The notes: generated from the letters alone by a model not told the origin. 64,000 bases of DNA from Globisporangium splendens (GCA_006386115.1 VFIW01000035.1:1-64000), one strand, 5' to 3'; positions 10,157 to 19,635 are shown, numbered from the stretch's first letter. Numbers and translations are program-made.

Positions 10157-13100
10157 GATCCGCAGATCCACTTGGAAGGTAAGGCTTCAGTCTACCCACA
10201 TAAAATGTCGGGTGTAGACGCATGCGTGCAGGCATGTCTAGCGTGTAGGCATCGCCATTGCATTTCACTACCTTGAACGGTCCGATGAACCTTGGCAGAA
10301 GCTTCGAGCTTCCCAAGTTGGACACTGCATGTTCAGGCAGGTTCGCCGCACTAAGCAATACAAGATCATTGATTTTATAAACTTGCTTGTTCTTCCTTCC
10401 GCTCTTGTCTGCTAGCTCTTTTTGCAGATCCTGAGCCTTCGCGATTGCGTCTCGAACAAACCTCACAACGGCTTGTCTCCTCACAACAAAGTCATCGACT
10501 TGCTGTTCCTCACGACTTGTTAGGTCGTTGAGGGGTTTCATCGAGTCAAAATTGGCTTTTAACTCGGCAACAGCATTCAGGTCATACGACGACTGCGGCT
10601 TGTTTCCATGAGCCGTAGTCCCTCCCCCACTTAAGGTAGAGACCTCACCCATTATGGAAGCAAGCGCTCTCGGATGAATGCCATAGTTCACATAAAATGG
10701 AGAGTGACCTGTCGAGACATGCGTGGAGTTGTTCAACGCAAACTCGGCAAGAGGGAGAAACTCACTCCACTCTCCGAAAGACGTTGCGTAGCTGCGCAAC
10801 ACGTCTTCGAGGACGCGATTCACTCGCTCTGTTTGACCGTCCGTTTCAGGGTGTGCCGCTGTTGACATGGATAGCTTGGTGTCCAGAAGTCCGAACAGTG
10901 CACGCCAGAACTTGGACGTGAAACAGGTGTCACGGTCAGAAACGATCTCGACTGGTAGTCCGTGTAGACGGAATACGACGTCTACAAAGACCTTGGCAGT
11001 CTTCTCAGCAGAGATCTTGTCCGAAACGGGCGCAAGATGAACTATCTTGCTGAATCGGTCCACAAACACAAGGATGCCACTGCGTCCGTGTGTGTCTCTT
11101 GGAAGTCCGAATATGAAATCCATACTCACAGACTTCCAACTGTCCGATGGGACAGCCAATGAACGAAGTGGTGCCTGCGTGGAACCAGAAGGTTTCACTC
11201 GTTGGCAGATCTCGCAAGTCCTCACATACTTGCGCACCCATTTGTACATGTGTGGCCAGTAGTAATCCCGGGAAAGACTGAGAAACGTTTTCTCACGTCC
11301 GAGATGGCCACCCGAAGGACTGCCATGGTACTCATACAAGAGTCGATGACGCAGACCTTCGTCGTTGGGAACAACAACCCTTGCTGTATCCCCTTGTTCA
11401 ACCGCATAGTACAACAACCCATTGTGTACTCGGAAGCGGTGAACTCGCGATCTTGTGCGCGACGGAAGACCTTGCAGTGCTTTGTCGGAAGGGTCCTTGA
11501 AGTACTTCAACAAGTCCTGACATGTTTCGTCAGACTTGTACCCTTCGACGATCTCTTCTCGCACTGTAGTCGCAGCTCGCACCGCGATCGCTTGAACATC
11601 TTCACAGAGTCGACACGCTCCGTCCGTGCCTTCACTCTTGGTCTTCGGATCGTAATCCGGACGTCTTGACAGCGCATCGGCTAAGATTTTCGTCTTGCCT
11701 GGCTTGTAGTGTACAACAAAGTTGTACTCTGCAAAGAAGGAGAACCATCTCGCCATTCTTTGTGACAAATGAGGAGTCTTCGCTGCCGTACGCAGAGATG
11801 CGTGATCAGTGTAGATAGCAAAGCGCTCCTCGCCAAGCAGATACACACGGAACTTGACCAAAGGATACTTCATCGCCAGAAGTTCCTTGTCGTGAACTGG
11901 GTAGTTCCGTTCTGCGGGTCGGAGTTGTCGTGACTGATATGACACAACTCGCTCATGACCCTCATCATCGTGTTGCGTCAATGCGCAACCGATGGCATAG
12001 TCGCTCGCATCACAGACGACGTGGAACGGCTTGTCGTGGTTTGGCAGAGCCAACACAGGAGCTTCTCGAAGACTCCTCTTGACTTCTTCGAACGCCGTCT
12101 TATGGTCTTTCGACCACTTCCACTCAACGTCTTTCTTCAAGAGCTGTGTGAGGGATTGCACCAACGCTGCATAATTGCGCGTGTACTTGTGCAAGTAGTT
12201 GGCTAGACCCAACCATTGTCGCAGCTGTTTGACATTCTGAGGCGCTGGCCAATCGTCAATAGCTTTGACCTTCTCCATATCGACTCGAACACCGCTCTTG
12301 CCCACAAAACAACCGAGAACAGGGATCTCGGGGGCGAGGAACATGCACTTCTTCAAGTTTGTGTAGAGTTTGCTCTCACGCATGACCTGGAATACTTGAC
12401 GAAGATGATCGAGATGAACATCGACATCAGACTTCCCATTCGTGGCCTTACTATGAACGAAAATATCGTCCAAGTAACTTGGTGCAAATGTTCGCAGAGG
12501 ACGAAGAACGTTCGTGACCATTCGATTGAAGGTCGCAGGAGCGTTCTTCAGTCCCTGTGGCATCACTAACCATTCCCACAGCATACCACTCGGGGTACTC
12601 ACTGCGGTTAGTGTAACATCGTCTTCGCGCATTCGAATCTGATAGAACCCATCTTTCAGATCGATAGCACTAAAGACGGTGCCACCAACCATTCCATCAA
12701 GGATCATGTCCTTGCGTGGAACCGGAGTCTGGGCTGGAATTGTCGCGTCGTTCAGCTTGTTGAAAGCGTGAGCAATGCGCCAACCTCCAGTTGCCTTCTT
12801 CACACAGAAAGTGGGGCTGCAATGCGGAGACTTGCTCTCCCGCACATGACCAGCCTTAGCACGTTGTGCAAAGAACTCGTCTATTGCCTCGACTTGTTCC
12901 TTTGGCAACGGCCACTGTCTTGTGATGCAGTACTTCGTGCCAGGAAGTACATCAATCTCATGACGAATGCCTCTATCGAATGGCAATTCGTCCGGCACCT
13001 TGTCAGGGAAAATGTCTTCATATTCCCTGGCAAGCGCATACACGGGGTTCTTCTTGAGGGCGTCCCACGACTGCTCCTCGAACCTTTCCTCCCGTGTCTT

Positions 13101-14360
13101 TTCGTCCAACAAATCTGCATCCGCACTCGATGCTGTGTTGACGAAGCCTTCGTCGACCATTTCGACGATCACACACACCTGCGCAATATCGCCTCTCGCT
13201 AGGCTGCGCTCCAGTGTCTTCTTGCTCATCGATGGCAAGTAAATCAACTCTTGGACTGAACTTGGAGGATTTTCAATCTTCACGTGACGGATTACATCCA
13301 CGTCACCTTCTTCATTGTAAACCGCGATATTCACAAACTCGCTTGGAATGTCTTGTGCTTGGACACTCCCTTCGTCATCGCCACTTGTACCTTGATCAGG
13401 GGTACTCAAAACTCTTGGCGAAAAACTTCTCTTGCTGGTCTTCTTCTTGTCTTGTTGGGAAGGGTGTCTGTTCCACTTCCATTCACTCTTGTCAACGCCA
13501 TCGCGAACCTTCTCGTCGTCGATGGCAAAGGAGACAGTCTTTTTCTGTCGCCTGACTGCTCCACCTCCGTTTGTCGTCTTCAAAATGGGTACCACTTGTG
13601 AACATGGGGGGCCATCGCACACCGCAATATCACAAGGGCCATCTGGGATCTCTTCCACAGATGTATACACCCATACTACTTCATCCGTTGTTGTGCAGCA
13701 CAAGTCAACATCGCGTGACTTACCAACGGAGATCTTCATATTCATCCAGTCGATGCTAGGTTGGTAACGCTTCAACCACGGCATTCCCAGGATGATGTCA
13801 AACTTGTCATCGAGGTCGAGTAAAATGAACTCGTCTTCACCTCGGAAATCTTCACACGTGATTGCCAAGCGCACCACGCGCTTCGGCATCTTCACAGTTG
13901 ACCCATTTGCCAACCGGACAATCATCGTCTTCTCTTCATTCGCATCAGGCACGAAGACACCATGTCTGACGATCACTTCATTTCGAACAAAGTTGTTCGA
14001 CGCACCAGTGTCAACCAAAGCTCGTAGAGGCATTGCAATACCGTCTACATGAACTTTGTGAACGATCAAACTTGACGTTTGACTGACACTCTTCTCGCTC
14101 ATAGTGGAAACTGCATGTGCTTGATGCACATAGGGGCCAGAGTCCTGTGTCTCCACAACGTCCACAGTCCTCTTTTCCGGACCAGTAGGAGGCCCCTCCC
14201 CTACTGTCCATTCCCTTTTTTTGGCCCAGGTGGCCGCTCGAACCGACGACCGTAAGAACGATCGTGGTTGTTCGAACGAGCACCCTGTGTCGTTTGCCGA
14301 CCCGGCAAAGACACCTTGCAATTCCGAGCAATGTGACCCGGCTTCCCGCAACGGAAACAC
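9432..14360 (-). CDS. Element C pol polyprotein (PR-RT-RH-IN-chromodomain), made by -1 frameshift from gag
   Basis: A 1642-codon open frame. The first 45 or so codons overlap gag in the wrong frame and are not used; entry is expected at the heptamer 14222-14216. Protease has LVDTGASNNFV (about residue 117). RT has the SYLDDIFVHS box (about 628), where most of the family here has YFDD, but YxDD is kept. RNase H follows (VVCDASDYAIG, YTDHASLRTA). The integrase finger H-H-C-C spans about 1010-1050, with DDE residues in SMDFIFG, SDRDTCF and ETDGQTERVN. The chromodomain (RFYRVRWRGYPPSSDTWEP) ends the protein. An Arg-to-Cys change beside the second Asp (DRDTCF against DRDTRF in A) may weaken integration. 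The low-complexity linker before the chromodomain is the part overlapped by the antisense ORF. Confidence 0.92.
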   Translation of the reverse strand: MFPLREAGSHCSELQGVFAGSANDTGCSFEQPRSFLRSSVRAATWAKKREWTVGEGPPTGPEKRTVDVVETQDSGPYVHQAHAVSTMSEKSVSQTSSLIVHKVHVDGIAMPLRALVDTGASNNFVRNEVIVRHGVFVPDANEEKTMIVRLANGSTVKMPKRVVRLAITCEDFRGEDEFILLDLDDKFDIILGMPWLKRYQPSIDWMNMKISVGKSRDVDLCCTTTDEVVWVYTSVEEIPDGPCDIAVCDGPPCSQVVPILKTTNGGGAVRRQKKTVSFAIDDEKVRDGVDKSEWKWNRHPSQQDKKKTSKRSFSPRVLSTPDQGTSGDDEGSVQAQDIPSEFVNIAVYNEEGDVDVIRHVKIENPPSSVQELIYLPSMSKKTLERSLARGDIAQVCVIVEMVDEGFVNTASSADADLLDEKTREERFEEQSWDALKKNPVYALAREYEDIFPDKVPDELPFDRGIRHEIDVLPGTKYCITRQWPLPKEQVEAIDEFFAQRAKAGHVRESKSPHCSPTFCVKKATGGWRIAHAFNKLNDATIPAQTPVPRKDMILDGMVGGTVFSAIDLKDGFYQIRMREDDVTLTAVSTPSGMLWEWLVMPQGLKNAPATFNRMVTNVLRPLRTFAPSYLDDIFVHSKATNGKSDVDVHLDHLRQVFQVMRESKLYTNLKKCMFLAPEIPVLGCFVGKSGVRVDMEKVKAIDDWPAPQNVKQLRQWLGLANYLHKYTRNYAALVQSLTQLLKKDVEWKWSKDHKTAFEEVKRSLREAPVLALPNHDKPFHVVCDASDYAIGCALTQHDDEGHERVVSYQSRQLRPAERNYPVHDKELLAMKYPLVKFRVYLLGEERFAIYTDHASLRTAAKTPHLSQRMARWFSFFAEYNFVVHYKPGKTKILADALSRRPDYDPKTKSEGTDGACRLCEDVQAIAVRAATTVREEIVEGYKSDETCQDLLKYFKDPSDKALQGLPSRTRSRVHRFRVHNGLLYYAVEQGDTARVVVPNDEGLRHRLLYEYHGSPSGGHLGREKTFLSLSRDYYWPHMYKWVRKYVRTCEICQRVKPSGSTQAPLRSLAVPSDSWKSVSMDFIFGLPRDTHGRSGILVFVDRFSKIVHLAPVSDKISAEKTAKVFVDVVFRLHGLPVEIVSDRDTCFTSKFWRALFGLLDTKLSMSTAAHPETDGQTERVNRVLEDVLRSYATSFGEWSEFLPLAEFALNNSTHVSTGHSPFYVNYGIHPRALASIMGEVSTLSGGGTTAHGNKPQSSYDLNAVAELKANFDSMKPLNDLTSREEQQVDDFVVRRQAVVRFVRDAIAKAQDLQKELADKSGRKNKQVYKINDLVLLSAANLPEHAVSNLGSSKLLPRFIGPFKVVKCNGDAYTLDMPARMRLHPTFYVGRLKPYLPSGSADPTRSSASDRADREASPLDCEEQTAHRSGDSSRCTGVAGRRRIGPSLPPTLEDENGTHHEVPRVPNLPLPQSAKGDREPTHETSRYSGVEQVRPEPVGTVPRNGTPKPNTGQNLLSDRRSSTRDRRQGSRNSRSVPQASNNAAAAPRFAHDEHSSTSRVAQSFSRSAPPPLLDSQGEHRWVVQSIVGHEDRPTHRRGKKQLNHQRFYRVRWRGYPPSSDTWEPRQTLKSDVPDVVRSYENCL

Positions 14361-15250
14361 TTCCCATCGTTGCGAGGACGCTCATTTCCAGGCGTGGAAA
14401 TGTACGAGATGTCCATGGGCTCGGGACCATCATGCACGGCATTTGATTGCCGCATTGGTCTCGACGCAAAGCCATGGAACTTGGCTTGCTTCATGCTGAA
14501 CTCTTCTTGCATCGCACGTTCGATGGCTTCGTCCAGCGTCTTGGGGTACTCGCGGAACAGTTGGTTCCGAATCAGACCATCGTTTAGACCCGTCATGAAC
14601 GTCACGACTTGCGTCGGAACGTCAATCGGCTCGTCAACGATGCTCGACACCAAGTAACGAGCACGTTGTGCATACGAGTGAAGGTCGGAACGGCCTTGAC
14701 GAAGCTTGAGGAACTCGGCGCGTGCACAGAACTCACTCTGTGGAGGTTCAAACGCCTTCTTGAGTTCGGTCTTGAAGTGGTCGTAGCTGGGGAAGCAGTT
14801 TAGATCGGCTAAACGCTTGCCATACGCCCAGCTCTTCGCACGACCCGCAAGGTTGGACATCGCGAACAACACTTGCTGTGAAGGGTCTCGCAGTTGTCTT
14901 GCAGTGATCGCTGCATCCAACTCGACGAACCATCCTGAGAGGGGTTCGTTCTCTCCGCCGCGATACGGAGAGACGTCAAGCTTCAGTGGCACCGTCCTGA
15001 GTGAGGAAACAGGGGTTGCGACCTGCTTCCGGGAGGACATGATCTCGTGGTGCATGAAGCTGACCACCGCACTCTTCTGGTCCTCCGGAGACGCCGATCG
15101 AAGAAGACTGACCACGGCAGCCTCTCCGATGACATCTCGCATGCGCTCAAGCGCCATCCACTCATGAGAAGACAAATGAGGGAAACCCTCAATAGTCAAC
15201 TCGACAGTTTTCGGTATTGCTGGGCCGAGTGGGGTTCCTGTAGCATCCAT
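14201..15250 (-). CDS. Element C gag (capsid and zinc knuckle)
   Basis: The frame is open from 15328 (a GTG) and even from the LTR. The first in-frame ATG is at 15250 (MDATGTP), chosen here, giving about 349 aa. A Retrotrans_gag-type capsid core (GWFVELDAAITARQLRD ... TELKKAFEPPQSEFCAR ... YLVSSIVDEP) is followed by one CCHC knuckle, CFRCGKPGHIARNC, and a basic tail ending PPGPKKGNGQ. The final codons contain the A AAA AAA slippery run at which a -1 shift enters pol. A non-ATG start nearer the LTR cannot be excluded. Confidence 0.88.
   Translation of the reverse strand: MDATGTPLGPAIPKTVELTIEGFPHLSSHEWMALERMRDVIGEAAVVSLLRSASPEDQKSAVVSFMHHEIMSSRKQVATPVSSLRTVPLKLDVSPYRGGENEPLSGWFVELDAAITARQLRDPSQQVLFAMSNLAGRAKSWAYGKRLADLNCFPSYDHFKTELKKAFEPPQSEFCARAEFLKLRQGRSDLHSYAQRARYLVSSIVDEPIDVPTQVVTFMTGLNDGLIRNQLFREYPKTLDEAIERAMQEEFSMKQAKFHGFASRPMRQSNAVHDGPEPMDISYISTPGNERPRNDGKCFRCGKPGHIARNCKVSLPGRQTTQGARSNNHDRSYGRRFERPPGPKKGNGQ
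14216..14222 (-). promoter_or_regulatory. Candidate -1 ribosomal frameshift heptamer A AAA AAA between gag and pol
   Basis: On the minus strand the gag codons read CCA AAA AAA GGG, with the third base of CCA giving the X of an X XXY YYZ heptamer. Slipping back one base gives GCC AAA AAA AGG GAA, exactly the pol frame (TWAKKREWTVGEG). Gag stops about 15 bases downstream (TAG). A G-rich stretch follows and could act as a stimulator, but I have not folded it. Confidence 0.75.
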
Positions 15251-15351
15251 GTTCCAAACAAGGATGCTCGCAGGGTCTTGGACAGGAATGCGCGACGTGC
15301 TTAAAGCCGCGTCGTCAAACCTCTTCACTTCACTGGGTCGTTGGAAGGACC

Positions 15352-15367
15352 GCTCGAAGTGCTACCA
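15352..15367 (-). promoter_or_regulatory. Putative tRNA primer-binding site of element C
   Basis: Two bases inside the 5' LTR the minus strand reads TGGTAGCACTTCGAGC. TGG complements the tRNA CCA end, and TGGTAGC resembles initiator-Met-type primer sites of other Ty1/Ty3 elements. The exact tRNA is not established. Confidence 0.45.
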
Positions 15368-15369
15368 GG

Positions 15370-16021
15370 TGTAAGAGGGCGCTGTTCCAAACAGTCCCTC
15401 AAACACGGCACACACGCTTGCGCCAGAGGAAGCGATCTCCCGACTTGGAAGGAGGAACGAAGACTTGAGTACTTGGAGGAAAATTTGCAACTGAATTAAA
15501 AATGGTTATGGTTCCTGTCGCTACTTACAAATGAACCCCAAGGGCTCCTACAGGTTTTATAACTAAAACCTAAACATGCAGAAATAAAACCTATGAATCT
15601 GATATATAAAACCTTGGGTACACTGAGGTTGAACCTACGGGATCTTCTAGAAGCTTGAACTTCAGGTCTTGTATAAAATCCCTGCAAAGTGATTGGCTCG
15701 CGCCACTCACTTCAGGTGGCAGAGACACGTCGGTCTCGTCGCCAGCCCAGTTTCCCAAGCAGGAACCATCACTCAGTACTTGATTAGTACATGGATGTCA
15801 TTGCTCTGTACTGATTAGTACATGAGAACAACATTCTGTACTGATCGGCACAGAGAACACTCGTGACGTCATCGAATGACGTCACACGTGCATGTGGGGA
15901 CTGTCTTACCGTAATCCCTTTGTTATTTGTGTCTCCACAATGCACGCTGACGGTGGTGTGTGGTACACTAGATCTGGGGACAGATCCATCTTCATGTAAT
16001 GGCTGGTTATAGCCCATTACA
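15370..16021 (-). repeat. 5' LTR of element C
   Basis: A 652-bp partner of 8362-9012. It keeps the terminal hairpin, CRE/G-box cluster and TGTACTRATCA motifs, and is followed directly by GTTTT and the continuation of element B. Confidence 0.92.
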
Positions 16022-16370
16022 GTTTTGTTATCGACTGCTAACCTACCTAACAGAGTGGTGAGCAGTGACAGCAACAAGTTGCTGCCAAGATACATTCGCC
16101 CTTTCAAGGTACTTGAAAGGATTGGAGACGCATGCAAGTTGGAGCTTCCTCCAACTATGCGTCTACACCCGACATTCTACGTCGGGCGACTCAAAGCTTA
16201 TCATCGCCGCGATGACTCGCCGGTCTCTTCCTCTTCAAGAGACCATGCTCACGAAGGATCCCAAGGACAAGCTTGTGATCCGCCTCGAGCCTCGAAAGAC
16301 TCCCCTCGAGCCGTTCGTGCCTCGCGATCATCTCACTTAGCTCGGCCCGAGGTCGGAGAACCTCGTTCTC

Positions 16371-17828
16371 TCACTCGGTGTACTTCAGTCGCTCAAGAAG
16401 ATCGCTCTGAGGACGAACCTCAGAGCCACGAGCAGATCTTTCCTCCTCCAGCTCCCCCGTTGCGTGACTCCGAGGGGAACCAACGCTTGATCGTGAAGAT
16501 ACTCGCTCACCGCGACAAATCGTCGCGAGGAAAGAAGAAACGCGTTTACCCCGTTCGTTGGCTGGGCCATCCGCCAGATCGAGATACCTGGGAGTCTGCC
16601 TCGGTGCTCCAAGCCGATGTTCCCGGCTTGGTGCAGCAATACGAGAGTCGGTGCTAATTGACTCTCGCTTCCACAACTCACGGATCCGATCTTGCAATCC
16701 GTGAGGAAGCGTGATTCCGTTGTATCCGAACAAACTCTCCTCAGTCGGCTGAGGAGCATCATCTGCGCAGATGCGACAACCCATCGGTATGGTCTTGACA
16801 CCACACGGAACACCCAGATCCGTGCAGTCTTCATGGATCGCCAACAACTTTCCAAAGGCGTTGTGCCGGAGGAATTTCTCTCGATTGTCTCGCAACCGAG
16901 CGATGCATTTCGCAGCGTCTTCGTTGAAATTCACAATGAAGGCACTCCACGCTTGCGAAAGAAACAGCGCTTGTTTCTCAGCGCTGTGAGACTTCTTTAA
17001 CTTCGACCGACCGTCGAAGAATCGCATCGAATGGAACAAATCGATGTAAAATTCCTCACGCGCCTTTGGATGGAAGCTCTGTCGAAGGACGAAGTCATCG
17101 TCCTTGACAGCACTCACATCGTACAGCGCGTGAGTTCCCGCACGCTGGGTGCCGCGATGCGCACGAACCCAATTGGGTTTGGGTGCCGACAAATGTCTCC
17201 AGATTGAATTGATGAAATCCATCCCTTCAGAAGGACCCGTCACCGGATCCTTTTGCTCTGCCGGAAAGGCAAGATAGCGTGGCGACACGTTATTCCCCGA
17301 TGACGCAGTAACCTGCGCATCAGTCTCGGATTCCACATCGAGGAGCAAGCCCTCGAGTGGGTCATCAGTATCCAATTCACCACTGGGTACGTCCAGCGAG
17401 AGGAGAATACCTCTCGCTGCATTCACCAAGTCAGGATCAGGTGATCCTCCTTGCGCGAGTTTCCCCACCGCAGTGCGATCCGATGCATCGTCATCGGAAA
17501 TGACAATCGCTGCGATGGTTCCACTTGCTTTTTCGTGAGGAGCTTCCTCCTCACGATGCTTTTTCTGCGCAGGCTCATTCAACAGAGCCGCGGGCAATGA
17601 ACGCTTCGCTCCGGAAGAAGGCTTTGCTTCTTCCGCCCGATCACCACGCTCGACAGTCGTCGTGGTGAGTTTCGAAGGAGAATTGTAAGGAGTTCCCTCC
17701 TCACAACTTGAGTCGTAGTCGACAGCGTCGCTGTCGATCGAAGACATCTGTGCGAGGCTCACCTCGTACAAGTTGCGGCGCTTGGACAATTTTTTGCTGC
17801 TGAGGCGCGCAGCACCTCGGCAAACCAT
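16371..17828 (-). CDS. Antisense ORF of element B: 485-aa protein of unknown function
   Basis: I do not recognise this family. An ATG at 17828, 127 bp inside the 3' LTR edge, opens 485 codons running against the element. About 1.17 kb lies in the spacer after the pol stop; the last 290 bp overlap the pol chromodomain region antisense. MSSIDSD at residue 28 is an alternative start. Residues 30-200 are acidic and Ser-rich with Lys/Arg clusters (NLS-like KKHREEE). Residues 205-360 look globular (FINSIWRHL ... EFYIDLFHSMRFF ... SQAWSAFIV ... GCRICADD). The tail is basic and charged. It stays fully open although the pol of the same element has three stops. It shares position, orientation and codon register with the element C antisense ORF, and possibly a weak EFY...F.S.R...W.xF block. 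Confidence 0.62.
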   Translation of the reverse strand: MVCRGAARLSSKKLSKRRNLYEVSLAQMSSIDSDAVDYDSSCEEGTPYNSPSKLTTTTVERGDRAEEAKPSSGAKRSLPAALLNEPAQKKHREEEAPHEKASGTIAAIVISDDDASDRTAVGKLAQGGSPDPDLVNAARGILLSLDVPSGELDTDDPLEGLLLDVESETDAQVTASSGNNVSPRYLAFPAEQKDPVTGPSEGMDFINSIWRHLSAPKPNWVRAHRGTQRAGTHALYDVSAVKDDDFVLRQSFHPKAREEFYIDLFHSMRFFDGRSKLKKSHSAEKQALFLSQAWSAFIVNFNEDAAKCIARLRDNREKFLRHNAFGKLLAIHEDCTDLGVPCGVKTIPMGCRICADDAPQPTEESLFGYNGITLPHGLQDRIRELWKRESISTDSRIAAPSREHRLGAPRQTPRYLDLADGPANERGKRVSSFLATICRGERVSSRSSVGSPRSHATGELEEERSARGSEVRPQSDLLERLKYTE

Positions 17829-17954
17829 CCCGCAGAGCTTTCTCTCCTGCGTTCAGTTCTTCCGAACACGAAAGAACACGAAAGAACACAGAAGAATCCA
17901 GAGGGATTGGTCGCGTACGCGTTTCTACGTGACCAATAGCTTTACAGGGGATGA

Positions 17955-18347
17955 TGTAATGGGGCTTCCCATTACATGGGTTCTTGGGTCCAGAGAGTGC
18001 GAGTCATACCCACACGGGTTCTACCACTCTCTACAAACCCACCCGTTAACCCATGAACACTGTACGTAGCCACTTGCATATCAGCCAATAAGAACATTCC
18101 ATTAAAGTTTAATCTCATTGGATGATAGTCGGATCGGACACCTGACTATCTACCAATGAGAGACGCAGCAGGAACAACCCATCAGATTTGCATTTCAAAC
18201 CCTAAGATTTCAATTCACTTCTCATTTTGCATGTTATCGCGCAAAGCTCCCTTCCTTCTTTTGGACACAGCGTTACCGCTTTGCCCTTCCTCTCACCTGC
18301 GCTTCCTCAACGCACGTGTACGCTGTGTAACGGGCTGTCCTTTTACA
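17955..18347 (+). repeat. 3' LTR of element B (right end tentative)
   Basis: It begins TGTAATGGGGCTTCCCATTACA, a terminal hairpin like that of the A/C LTR, directly after the polypurine tract. The right end is placed at CTTTTACA (18347), by analogy with the A/C terminus CTCTTACA. No second copy is in the window, so this end is not verified. Confidence 0.6.
18215..18230 (+). promoter_or_regulatory. Oomycete-type core promoter inside element B LTR
   Basis: TCACTTCTCATTTTGC matches the oomycete initiator plus flanking element (TCAYTYYNCAWTTT) and is nearly the same as the string before the BT1 gene at 51670. It probably marks the start of R. Confidence 0.55.
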
Positions 18348-19618
18348 CACTGTCTCATGATGGAGGGTCGCCTTCCCGGAAAGAGATCTTTCAGTTATAT
18401 TCCCGTTTTTCCCTTGTAGGCAGCAGTATGCCAGCCTTCGCTGGTGGTGCTAGCGTTGCTGCCATGCGAAGCGCGCGAGGTCGATACTTCTGTTGGTGCT
18501 CGCGTAGGAGAGCTGCTCATGGTGGTTGCGTTACTCGCCTGAGCGCTTCTTCAACTTTTCGTCGTGCTTTGTCCCCGTGCACTCGCGCATGAGGATCTCG
18601 CCCGCAGTTGCGCCTTTATCGTCTTCAGATACTTGCTTTCTATTAGCCTCTAATTCTGAATAACGTGGAAGCCTCCGTCACCACTTGTACGTCATTCCCA
18701 CACTTGAATCATTGGACGAGCAGAACTTGTCTGTATCAGCTCCACTATCGTGATTGGGGACTACAAAGCCTACTATCTTCTTTGTGCTGTCCATGTGAAT
18801 CTGTTCCGCTTCGTTCTTCATGCACGTTTTATCTTTGTCATATCGTGATTTTACACACAAAAACACAGCAGTTTTAGTTTTAGTGTGTCTGCATGGTGAC
18901 AATTTTGCAAAACCCCACATGCACATTCTGACACACTATGTCACTTCCTGCCATAAGTCTCCAAATGATTACGCATAGTGACATTTTCTCAGCAATAAAT
19001 CATTATGGCCCCAACTGAGCTTCTGCCTGCCCTGGGCGAGTGAACAAGGGAGGCATTCCAATCCAAGAAGCTTACTTCCCTTGTTCCCAACTGTTGCGCG
19101 AGAAGCTTCTTTCAGTCCAATTAAAACAGGAAGCGAAAAGAGATGATGCAAGCGCAACTTCGGATTTGCGGCACCTCGGTTCGAGCTGATCGAATCTTTT
19201 TAACCGATGTGTTTGGAGCTCTTCGGCAACAAAGAGTCAGAACGAGTCAGTTCATTTGAGTCCGGGGTTCGATAACCTGTCTATTTCGCTTAATTATCGT
19301 CCACATCACCAGAAAGGGTCCAATGATTTGCTGTCATAGATTACCTCTCTATTTTAGGTTAGTGTCCGATTCGAAAATACCAGCCGCACCGAATCGGATC
19401 CCGTTCAAGGATGGGATCCAATAAAACTGCACTTTCTCGGACTGGCATCGCTACTCAAAGTGTCAACGTTGAGGACTTTTGATACCTCAAGGATCCAAAG
19501 CTGCGATGGTGCGCGATAAGCATCACAATTCTACAGTAAACATGGTGACGACTCCATTGGATGGTGGTGTTGATGGCCGACAGTATTCTCCCAGACGTGG
19601 ATAAGCATTCACAGCTGG
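18348..19618. other. Intergenic, no feature seen
   Basis: I find no open frame with recognisable protein features between the element B LTR and the promoter of the hydrolase gene. Small inverted repeats such as GGATCCC...GGGATCC near 19400 are noted only. Confidence 0.6.
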
Positions 19619-19635
19619 CCACTCTCCGATTTCTT
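19619..19635 (+). promoter_or_regulatory. Candidate core promoter of the hydrolase gene
   Basis: CCACTCTCCGATTTCTT resembles the TCACTTTCCGATTTTC string before the subtilase gene and lies 81 bp before the ATG at 19716. Confidence 0.4.

Larger units (their letters stand above)
8362..16021 (-). mobile_element. Element C: near-complete Ty3/gypsy chromodomain retrotransposon inserted in element B
   Basis: A 7.66-kb element on the minus strand. In its own 5' to 3' direction it has an LTR (16021-15370), a primer-binding site, gag, a -1 frameshift, pol with protease-RT-RNase H-integrase-chromodomain, an opposite-strand ORF overlapping the pol end, a polypurine tract and an LTR (9012-8362). It is flanked by GTTTT on both sides. 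The two LTRs differ by about 19 substitutions and one indel by my manual comparison (about 3%), so the insertion is not very recent. Even so, gag, pol and the antisense ORF contain no stop. Confidence 0.94.
16022..18347 (+). mobile_element. Element B, right segment: pol C-terminus, antisense gene and 3' LTR
   Basis: After the GTTTT duplicate the element B pol frame resumes at 16027 (LLSTANLPNRVV...), matching the same place in element A. It ends at 16655-16657 after a chromodomain (KRVYPVRWLGHPPDRDTWES, about 16540-16600). Between the pol stop and the LTR is a 1.3-kb spacer occupied by a minus-strand ORF. The polypurine tract CAGGGGATGA (17945-17954) leads into the LTR at 17955. Confidence 0.88.

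Noticed and set aside
15250..15328. GTG start for gag at 15328
   Set aside because: Not excluded, but ATG 15250 keeps the whole capsid domain, so the shorter form is listed.
19183..19280. tRNA-like GGTTCGA strings
   Set aside because: No cloverleaf can be drawn around them; no tRNA or rRNA gene was found in the window.
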